This document shows, in pieces, positions 1 to 4,670 of a stretch of DNA of 5,374 nt. Position 1 is the first letter of the stretch. Every line of letters starts with the position of its first letter. Source of the stretch: Bacillota bacterium (GTDB lineage: Bacteria > Bacillota > Limnochordia > JAAZLZ01). Position numbers and translations under genes: made by a program. The notes beneath the pieces are model-generated. The model had not been told where the DNA came from, made no database searches, and saw only the letters and a list, made by a program, of their open reading frames with translations. Location: positions 1 to 5,374 of the forward strand of contig JAAZLZ010000135.1 in the NCBI GenBank assembly GCA_012799075.1. Direction: 5' to 3'.

Positions 1-414
1 CGGCTCCAATAGGGAGCAGGTGGTGATCCCATCCCCCGTGCCTAGCTTGACGTGCTGCTTGCCTAGGCGCAGGTCTAGATCGGCTCCCAGGGGTGAAAAG
101 ATGGAGACGTAGGCTTCATCGATCTTGAAGGTGAGATCATCTTCCAAGGCAGCGATATCATCGTATCCATCGCCGAGTTTATCAATCATCTTGTCATACC
201 GGCTGTCGATGGTGGCCTTCCAGCAGCCAAAGTCCAAGTCTCCCTCGGTCTCCAGACGCAAGGACAAGGTGCCAAAGGATTCGTCCCAGGGCTTGTCGGC
301 TTCGACAGGGATCCGGACCTCCCCTTTGAGCTCCCCTGTCACCTCGGCGGCGAAGACGCCGCCGGGGCAAAGGAGAAGAACGACAACCAGTCCGAGTGCA
401 CCTAATCGTTTCAT
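1..414 (-). CDS. Exported, probable outer-membrane beta-barrel protein (N-terminal part, cut by window edge)
   Basis: The reading frame stays open for 138 codons from the ATG at 414 to the window edge, so the C-terminus is missing. Residues 1-22 form a clear signal peptide: MKRL, then a hydrophobic run, then a GVFA|AEV cleavage site. The mature part alternates polar and hydrophobic residues in strand-like fashion, for example GELKGEV (27-33) and LSLRLETEGDL (50-60). Around residues 100-130 the pattern EAYVS..(S)PLG..LDLRLGKQ.VKLGTGDGI resembles the 'G+Q ... G.GDG' strand-turn region of DUF1302- or alginate-export-like barrels; this is family resemblance from memory, not a search. An AGGAGG site 6 nt before the ATG fixes the start. 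It is the third gene of the operon, 10 nt after the LolA-like gene, which fits an outer-membrane partner of the RND pump. It could instead be a periplasmic protein. The exported nature is secure and the barrel call is moderate. Confidence 0.7.
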   Translation of the reverse strand, partial: MKRLGALGLVVVLLLCPGGVFAAEVTGELKGEVRIPVEADKPWDESFGTLSLRLETEGDLDFGCWKATIDSRYDKMIDKLGDGYDDIAALEDDLTFKIDEAYVSIFSPLGADLDLRLGKQHVKLGTGDGITTCSLLEP

Positions 415-420
415 TCTCTC

Positions 421-426
421 CCTCCT
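421..426 (-). promoter_or_regulatory. Shine-Dalgarno site of the barrel gene overlapping the upstream stop codon
   Basis: On the minus strand AGGAGG lies 6 nt before the ATG at 414 and shares bases with the TAG stop (427-425) of the LolA-like gene. A ribosome finishing the upstream gene therefore stops on this site, which suggests translational coupling. It also supports the chosen start. Confidence 0.75.
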
Positions 427-1186
427 AGTAGCGGATCCTGCTGCGCTGCAGGGTCCGGGTGGTGAACAAGTCATCCTTCAGGTCCAAATCGAACTCCGGC
501 TCATTGAGCAGGACCTCGGTTCGATGGCTGGAGAGGAAATCGTTCATCTCCAGCCGTTTGGGGAACTTGTACTTGCCATACTGGGTCACATCAAAGGCCA
601 AGAGCTCCTTTTGCAGCTTCCCTTCCTTGTTGTAGAAAACCAGCTTGGTGGGGAAGAAGTCGGACTTGCGGACCGTCATGAGGATCTTCTCGTAACCCGA
701 TTCCTCTTGGTCCTTGGCGATGAGCTCAAGCTCATAGACCTGGTTATCTTCATCGATCAGCTCCGATTCATAGTCGGATGAATCGTAATTGATCAAGCTC
801 AAGTCCCGGTAGGTGAAATCCGTCCCCATGAAGCTTCCGTTTTTGGCGCTGCCCGCGATGCGGCGCACTTTATGGAACTCGGGCAAGTACATGTACATCA
901 CATCGTCCCCCTGGTCCAAGAGGCCCACCCCTTGCACATCGGTCGGAGCCAGGAACTTTAGCAGGGACTTTTCCTTCTCCCCGTACTTTTTCGTCAGCAG
1001 CAGCACTTCCCGTTCATTAATGGGACCGTTCTTATCGGCGGTCTTCAAGACCATGGTGACCGCTTGGCTTTGGAAATCCCCGTATTCATCCTTGACCCGA
1101 TCGATGACCTCCTGGCCCGTCATGGCCATGACGGGACTGCCCATCAAAGCAAGTACAAGCAGAATAACACCGCATCGTTTCAGCAT
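425..1186 (-). CDS. Outer-membrane lipoprotein-sorting-like protein (LolA-fold, MMPL-associated)
   Basis: This 253-residue exported protein has a signal peptide at residues 1-21 (MLKR, hydrophobic core, SPVMA|MTG); there is no lipobox, so it should be soluble in the periplasm. The mature part has the marks of the COG2834/LolA-like family often found beside RND pumps. These are KFLAPTDVQGVGLL at 77-90, a D-V-M-Y-M-Y-LP strand at 95-102, then KVRRIAGSAKNGSFMGTDFTYRDL at 106-129, where the RRI...GSFMGTDF.Y.D core is the family signature. LolA-fold proteins hold acyl chains in a hydrophobic half-barrel, so the inferred role is to carry a lipid or lipoprotein between the pump and the outer membrane. 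It is not the housekeeping LolA of proteobacteria, and the true cargo is unknown. It starts 1 nt after the transporter stop and ends 10 nt before the barrel gene. AAGGAG sits 8 nt before its ATG. Confidence 0.87.
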   Translation of the reverse strand: MLKRCGVILLVLALMGSPVMAMTGQEVIDRVKDEYGDFQSQAVTMVLKTADKNGPINEREVLLLTKKYGEKEKSLLKFLAPTDVQGVGLLDQGDDVMYMYLPEFHKVRRIAGSAKNGSFMGTDFTYRDLSLINYDSSDYESELIDEDNQVYELELIAKDQEESGYEKILMTVRKSDFFPTKLVFYNKEGKLQKELLAFDVTQYGKYKFPKRLEMNDFLSSHRTEVLLNEPEFDLDLKDDLFTTRTLQRSRIRY

Positions 1187-1187
1187 A

Positions 1188-3974
1188 TTACCGACTCCTT
1201 TCTTGCTGTCTGCTTTCCACCAGAGTGAACAACGCAGGCAAGTAGACTAGTGTTAAGATCGCGCTTACGACCATGGTGAAGGCTGTCAGCCCCCCGAAGA
1301 AGGCCACCGTCACCGTGGATGACAGGACCAGGACCAAAAACCCTGCGGCAACGGCCAAGGCGTTGGACGATATGGCGGTCCCGATTGAGCCTAGGGTTCG
1401 CCTCAGGGAATGGGGCACATTCCCTGACTCACTTATCGCCTTCCGGTAGCGGCTGACAAAGTGAATGGAGTAGTCGATCCCGGTGCCAATGGCTACGCTT
1501 GCGATCATGGTGGTGGCAACATCCAGGGGGATGTCCCTGATGGCCATCACTCCGAAGTTGATCAGGACCGTCATCATGACCGGCGCGCAAGCCGTCAGCC
1601 CTCGGATGACCGACCCCGTCTGGGCCATCAGCAGCAGCGATACCAAGACCAGAGACAACAACAAGCTGATGAACTGGCTCCGCTGCAGCCTTTCCGTGAC
1701 CACTTCGTAGATGACGGGCGCTCCGGAAAGCTCGATGGTGAAGCTGTCCTCAGCTAGAGTTCCTTTCAGGTTGTCGGGTGCGCTCGTGGTGTAGACCTCC
1801 CCGGCCCAAGCCTGGGTGAGGATGCCGGAAACGGCTGCCGGAGAAAGACCGATTCCCCATTCTTCCAGCTTGGCCTCGGCCTCTTCCAGGCGTTCCAGCT
1901 TGGCGTCTTCATAGGCCCACTGGAGCTCATCCCACAGCAGGTAGGCTTCATCCTCCAAGTCGAAAGGATCCAGTTCGGGATTGAGATCGATTAGGACATC
2001 CGCCAAGTCATCAACTCCGGCGCCGCCGAAGAGAGCCTCCAGGACCCTTTGATGGGTCCCCTCGGTCAAGGGCAGATACGACAGGCAATCCGCGGCGAGT
2101 TCGTCTATCATGTCCAGATCCTCATACAGGAAGCGGGGGAAGGTGAAGGCTGCCAGTTCATCCACCAGATCCCGCAGATCTTCTGCTGAAGGTGCAGATC
2201 CCTCCCAAGGGCCCGCACGGAGTTTATCAGTGACCTGATCGGTCAAGATCGCCTCTGCCAGCCAGGAAAGCTCTTCATCGGGGCTGTCCTTGGGGATGAC
2301 ATAAGCATGGCAGTCCAGCTCGGCAAGCAGCTCCCTTACCTGTTGATTGATTTTGGCCATCTCTTTCGAGCTGGTTTTGGTGAATCGCCCCACGATGAGG
2401 CCCTGGCTGTAATCGGGGGTCACATAGCTTTGCACCTGTTCCTGGCCTTCCAAGAACAGGCCCAATGAAGCAACCTGATCCCGCGTTGCCGGCAGCTCAT
2501 CCAGCTCATTGATGGTCTTGTTGGCCTCCTGGATTAGGTCCGCGTAAGACATCACATTATTGATCCCCAACTCCTCCAAGGACTGGGAAAGGGCTTTCAT
2601 TTGGCTTAGAACAAAGGGGCTCCTCAAGTCTCCCTCCACAGGGAGCTGAAGGATGCTTACCCCCCCGAACTGCTCATTGGCCAGGTCAATGGCCACCTTG
2701 GCCGGGGCTCCGGCCCGAAAAGCATTGGCATAGTCCGTATCGAAGCGCAGGGTGGGGATGAGGAACAAACAGATAAGAACAATGCCGCTGACAACGGCAA
2801 CGATCCCCTTCCGTCTGGGGAAAATCCAGTCGGCCAGGTGCTCAAAGCGGTTGCTCCCATTCTCCTTAAGCCTCTGGGGGCGGTAGGGGAGGAGGGCCAA
2901 GACGGGGAAAATGAAGGAGTAGGCCGTCACACAGGCGGCAAACACGCCGAAGGCGGTGAAGGTGCCAAACTCCTTGATGGGGGTCAGCTCTGCGGTGGTC
3001 AGGGAAGCAAAGCCCACCATGGTCGTCAGGGCGGAAAGAAGCAAAGGAGCGCCCACCTGGTCCATGGCCCTGATCAGGTCTTCTTTCTTCGTCTCCTCTC
3101 CCCGGACGCAGCCGTAGTATTCATTCATCGCGTGGATGCCGTAAGCGCTCCCCAAAGCAATGAGGATGACGGGGATGCTGATGCCCACCGTCGACAGCTC
3201 CCGGCCCACCATGACCATCAGCCCCATGGTCCAAATGACGGAGATGACCACGGCCGCAAGGGGCAGCAATACTCCCTTCAGGCTGCCGAAGGTGAAGAAC
3301 AAAACCAACACCACCAGCAAGACAATGGTGGGCATGAACCTGCGCAAATCTCCCTTGGCCGAACGGTCCGCGTAATTGGAAATGAAGGGGGTGCCCGTCA
3401 AATAGTGGTTGTAGGAGCCCTCATTGGCGAACAAGGCTTCCCGCAGGTCTTCCACCACTTGCTTCGATTCGGCCTCCGGCTGGAGCTTGATCATGATCAA
3501 GCTGTAGCGGCCGTCTTCGGTGACGAGATTGCCCCGGTACAGGTCCTTATCCATCACATAATCCCGAAGCGAAGCGAGCTCCTCCGGCGAGTAGACCCGA
3601 TCCTTTTCCACCAGCCGGTCCACATGGAGCATGCCCTCATCGCCCCGCATGTCCATCACATTGGTCAAGCTGGTAACAGAGGCCACCCCATCGACCTTGA
3701 GGAACTCATCGGTTAACCGGTCGATGTGGGCTAGGGCCTCATTGGTGAAGACGTCCTCCCCTTCGACAATGACCACACCCACCTCATTGCCGTTGAAAGT
3801 GTCGCCGATCTCATTGAAGGTTTCGACAACAGGTTCGTTGTCCGGCAGATAGTTCAAGATGTCATCGTGGATCTCCAAATCCAGCCCATAGTACAAGAAA
3901 ACCAGAGTAACGATCAGGTGCAAGGTAATGAAGAGCTTTGGATGCCCAATGATATGGGAACGCAGTCTTTTCAT
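1188..3974 (-). CDS. MMPL/RND-superfamily transporter, COG1033-like, with enlarged second periplasmic loop
   Basis: This is a 928-residue inner-membrane protein with the duplicated RND plan. TM1 is about 13-31, a first periplasmic domain spans 32-212, and five helices follow at about 213-231, 234-257, 263-284, 308-327 and 337-363. A seventh helix (389-407) opens the second half. A second periplasmic domain spans about 410-766 and five helices follow at about 767-784, 790-812, 817-841, 863-886 and 891-918. The second half carries the MMPL/RND signature GTGIDYSIH, with the Asp834-Tyr835 pair that serves in proton relay in MmpL proteins. The matching first-half motif is GSAYGIH (275-281), without the acid. 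Family members run on the proton-motive force and move lipids or other hydrophobic compounds; the substrate here is unknown. Residues about 560-725 are acidic, helix-like and apparently extra. The start at 3974 is supported by AAAGGA 8 nt upstream. It is the first gene of the operon, about 40 nt from the predicted transcript start. Confidence 0.92.
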   Translation of the reverse strand: MKRLRSHIIGHPKLFITLHLIVTLVFLYYGLDLEIHDDILNYLPDNEPVVETFNEIGDTFNGNEVGVVIVEGEDVFTNEALAHIDRLTDEFLKVDGVASVTSLTNVMDMRGDEGMLHVDRLVEKDRVYSPEELASLRDYVMDKDLYRGNLVTEDGRYSLIMIKLQPEAESKQVVEDLREALFANEGSYNHYLTGTPFISNYADRSAKGDLRRFMPTIVLLVVLVLFFTFGSLKGVLLPLAAVVISVIWTMGLMVMVGRELSTVGISIPVILIALGSAYGIHAMNEYYGCVRGEETKKEDLIRAMDQVGAPLLLSALTTMVGFASLTTAELTPIKEFGTFTAFGVFAACVTAYSFIFPVLALLPYRPQRLKENGSNRFEHLADWIFPRRKGIVAVVSGIVLICLFLIPTLRFDTDYANAFRAGAPAKVAIDLANEQFGGVSILQLPVEGDLRSPFVLSQMKALSQSLEELGINNVMSYADLIQEANKTINELDELPATRDQVASLGLFLEGQEQVQSYVTPDYSQGLIVGRFTKTSSKEMAKINQQVRELLAELDCHAYVIPKDSPDEELSWLAEAILTDQVTDKLRAGPWEGSAPSAEDLRDLVDELAAFTFPRFLYEDLDMIDELAADCLSYLPLTEGTHQRVLEALFGGAGVDDLADVLIDLNPELDPFDLEDEAYLLWDELQWAYEDAKLERLEEAEAKLEEWGIGLSPAAVSGILTQAWAGEVYTTSAPDNLKGTLAEDSFTIELSGAPVIYEVVTERLQRSQFISLLLSLVLVSLLLMAQTGSVIRGLTACAPVMMTVLINFGVMAIRDIPLDVATTMIASVAIGTGIDYSIHFVSRYRKAISESGNVPHSLRRTLGSIGTAISSNALAVAAGFLVLVLSSTVTVAFFGGLTAFTMVVSAILTLVYLPALFTLVESRQQERSR
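1195..1200 (-). promoter_or_regulatory. Shine-Dalgarno site of the LolA-like gene inside the end of the transporter gene
   Basis: AAGGAG on the minus strand lies within the last codons of the transporter gene, 8 nt before the ATG at 1186. The transporter stop (1190-1188) falls between the site and the start, so the two genes are very probably translationally coupled. No other in-frame start nearby has a comparable site. Confidence 0.75.
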
Positions 3975-3998
3975 TTGATCCGTCCTTTCCTTGGAGTC

Positions 3999-4014
3999 GA
4001 CCGACCGGTCGGTC
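3999..4014. promoter_or_regulatory. Perfect 16-bp palindrome, likely TetR-family operator
   Basis: The sequence GACCGACCGGTCGGTC equals its own reverse complement across all 16 bases. Its form (ACCGACCGGTCGGT core) is of the type typical for TetR-family operators; this is family knowledge and no repressor gene lies in the window. It covers about +2 to +17 of the leftward transcript predicted from the promoter at 4023-4050, and it ends 24 nt before the transporter ATG. A repressor bound here would block transcription initiation or early elongation of the three-gene operon, presumably relieved by a small ligand. It could also form an RNA hairpin in the leader, but it lacks a following T-run, so it is not a terminator. 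Confidence 0.72.
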
Positions 4015-4022
4015 TGGGAGAA

Positions 4023-4050
4023 ATTATAACATGTCTGGCGGGGATGTCAA
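4023..4050 (-). promoter_or_regulatory. Strong housekeeping-sigma promoter of the transporter operon
   Basis: On the minus strand, TTGACA (4050-4045) is a perfect -35 box. After a 16-nt spacer, TATAAT (4028-4023) is a perfect -10 box, preceded by TGT, which makes it an extended -10. The expected transcript start is near 4015 (A), giving a leader of about 41 nt to the ATG at 3974. A promoter this close to consensus would be strongly active unless repressed, which fits the operator placed immediately downstream. Confidence 0.87.
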
Positions 4051-4058
4051 CATTTTCC

Positions 4059-4089
4059 TTGCCTCATTTCGGCCCAACAGCAAAATAAT
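4059..4089 (+). promoter_or_regulatory. Weak candidate promoter for the riboswitch-btuB transcript
   Basis: The rightward transcript must begin upstream of about 4165. The best pair I can see is TTGCCT (4059-4064) and AATAAT (4084-4089), with a long 19-nt spacer. The -10 box matches at 5 of 6 positions and the -35 box at 4 of 6. If real, the start would be near 4096 and its -35 box would lie only 8 bp from that of the leftward promoter. No convincing alternative was found between 4090 and 4165, so this is tentative. Confidence 0.25.
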
Positions 4090-4110
4090 CCCGGGCAGGG
4101 ACAAAAACTT

Positions 4111-4130
4111 ACCAAGGAAATCGACTTGGT
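4111..4130. repeat. Short inverted repeat upstream of the first riboswitch
   Basis: ACCAAG (4111-4116) and CTTGGT (4125-4130) are perfect 6-bp arms around an 8-nt centre. There is no T-run, so it is not a terminator. It lies in the probable 5' leader or just downstream of the rightward promoter and could be a protein site, a leader hairpin or chance. Confidence 0.35.
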
Positions 4131-4169
4131 CATGCCGAAACACAGTCACAAGCGAAAACTAAGATCGCC

Positions 4170-4341
4170 AAACGGGAACAGGGGAATCAGGTGGAATTCC
4201 TGAGCAGTCCCGCTACTGTAATGGTGAGCTGTCCTTAACTTGGCCACTGGGAAACCGGGAAGGCAAGGGCAGCGATGAACCTGAGCCAGGAGACCCGCCC
4301 GTTTGAAGAACACCAATGCCTTCGCGGTAAAGGATGGGTGT
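4170..4341 (+). ncRNA. Cobalamin riboswitch 1 (upstream copy)
   Basis: This is a cis-acting leader RNA that binds a cobalamin. Visible hallmarks are the segment AGTCCCGCTACTGTAA (4206-4221), the module GCCACTGGG..ACC.GGGAAGGC, and GCGATGAACCT leading into the B12 box AGCCAGGAGACC (4284-4295). A closing stem AAACGGG/CCCGTTT (4170-4176 with 4298-4304) encloses the core. A hairpin TCAGG/CCTGA (4187-4191 with 4199-4203) fits a conserved internal stem. A P13-type hairpin follows, with outer stem ACACC/GGTGT (4310-4314 with 4337-4341) and inner stem CCTT/AAGG (4319-4322 with 4330-4333). Its loop holds GCGG (4324-4327), complementary to CCGC at 4210-4213, as expected for the L5-L13 kissing contact. 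Terminator 1 follows at 4359. Presence of the large module suggests the adenosylcobalamin-preferring class, but that is inference. Confidence 0.95.
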
Positions 4342-4365
4342 ATTTTACTTGGGCAGCCCCCGTCC
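4332..4365 (+). promoter_or_regulatory. Predicted antiterminator pairing of riboswitch 1
   Basis: GGATGGG (4332-4338), which forms part of the 3' strand of the P13 hairpin, can pair with CCCGTCC (4359-4365), the 5' arm of terminator 1, with 7 base pairs including one U-G. This excludes both P13 and the terminator. Ligand-stabilised P13 would thus free the terminator, and the unbound state would read through. The pairing is seen in the sequence; the mechanism is inferred. Confidence 0.55.
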
Positions 4366-4385
4366 CCCCGAAGGGACGGGTTTTT
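4359..4385 (+). terminator. Intrinsic terminator 1, after riboswitch 1
   Basis: Perfect 8-bp GC-rich arms CCCGTCCC (4359-4366) and GGGACGGG (4373-4380) close a 6-nt loop and are followed at once by TTTTT. It lies 17 nt after the P13 hairpin of riboswitch 1 and 23 nt before the closing stem of riboswitch 2. No gene lies between, so its function must be to stop the leader transcript when riboswitch 1 holds its ligand. Confidence 0.92.
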
Positions 4386-4408
4386 GCTTGCACAACCACA
4401 TAAGTTTA

Positions 4409-4599
4409 GACTCGGAGGATTTCCGCAGCGCGGAAAACGGGAAGTCTGGTGCAAATCCAGCGCGGTCCCGCCACTGTAAGGGTGAGCACCTTGCCAATGC
4501 CACTGGGGTAAACCTGGGAAGGCGCAAGGGGCGATGAACCTAAGCCAGGAGACCGGTCCTCAAAGTCGCGACTGTACTGCCTACGCGGATAGGGGGTGG
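4409..4599 (+). ncRNA. Cobalamin riboswitch 2 (btuB-proximal copy)
   Basis: This is the second full cobalamin riboswitch. It has GGTCCCGCCACTGTAA (4464-4479), the module GCCACTGGG..AACC.GGGAAGGC, and GCGATGAACCT leading into the B12 box AGCCAGGAGACC (4543-4554). A closing stem pairs GACT..GAGGA (4409-4419) with TCCTC..AGTC (4557-4567) around a 2x2 internal loop. A 7-bp hairpin TTTCCGC/GCGGAAA (4420-4426 with 4430-4436) has no visible counterpart in riboswitch 1. CTGG/CCAG (4446-4449 with 4457-4460) forms the conserved internal hairpin. The P13-type hairpin CCTA/TAGG (4580-4583 with 4590-4593) shows GCGG (4585-4588) in its loop, complementary to CCGC (4468-4471). It is followed by terminator 2 and then btuB, so cobalamin should repress the receptor. 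Confidence 0.96.
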
Positions 4600-4624
4600 T
4601 CCTTTATTCATCCATCCAGCCTCC
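4592..4624 (+). promoter_or_regulatory. Predicted antiterminator pairing of riboswitch 2
   Basis: GGGGGTGG (4592-4599), which begins in the 3' strand of the P13 hairpin, can pair with CCA and CCTCC (4616-4618 and 4620-4624) around one bulged G. This makes 8 pairs including one G-U and captures five bases of the terminator 2 5' arm. It repeats the logic of riboswitch 1 with different bases. The switch model is inferred. Confidence 0.48.
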
Positions 4625-4644
4625 AACTTCGTTGGAGGTTTCTT
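4620..4644 (+). terminator. Intrinsic terminator 2, directly before btuB
   Basis: The arms CCTCCAAC (4620-4627) and GTTGGAGG (4631-4638) form a perfect 8-bp stem with a TTC loop, followed by TTTCTT. The T-run is interrupted, so it may leak more than terminator 1. It ends 26 nt before the btuB start and does not cover the btuB ribosome-binding site, which points to control at transcription rather than at translation initiation. Confidence 0.85.
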
Positions 4645-4657
4645 AATGACATTATAT

Positions 4658-4663
4658 GGGAGG
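4658..4663 (+). promoter_or_regulatory. Shine-Dalgarno site of btuB
   Basis: GGGAGG lies 7 nt before the ATG at 4671 and downstream of terminator 2. It is the only good site near the start and selects this ATG, whose product begins with a proper signal peptide. It is not part of the terminator hairpin. Confidence 0.8.
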
Positions 4664-4670
4664 CAAGCAA

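Noticed and set aside
125..781. Open frame of 218 codons on the plus strand
   Set aside because: It runs antisense across the end of the LolA-like gene and the start of the barrel gene, both of which have good ribosome sites and signal peptides. The product resembles no family.
813..1250. Open frame of 145 codons on the plus strand
   Set aside because: It is antisense to the LolA-like gene and the end of the transporter gene; low-complexity product without a ribosome site.
2838..3716. Long open frame (292 codons) on the plus strand inside the transporter gene
   Set aside because: It lies entirely antisense to a well-supported RND gene. The product is rich in His, Gln and Gly with no domain, signal or ribosome site, as expected for a mirror frame in GC-rich coding DNA.
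3999..4014. Palindrome considered as a leader terminator hairpin for the operon
   Set aside because: No T-run follows on either strand, and its position right at the transcript start favours a DNA operator.
4420..4436. 7-bp hairpin considered as a separate terminator
   Set aside because: It is not followed by a T-run and sits inside the closing stem of riboswitch 2, so it is best read as a peripheral stem of that riboswitch.
4170..4599. Tandem riboswitches considered as a glycine-type cooperative tandem aptamer sharing one expression platform
   Set aside because: Each aptamer has its own terminator, so they are two complete riboswitches in series rather than two aptamers with one platform.
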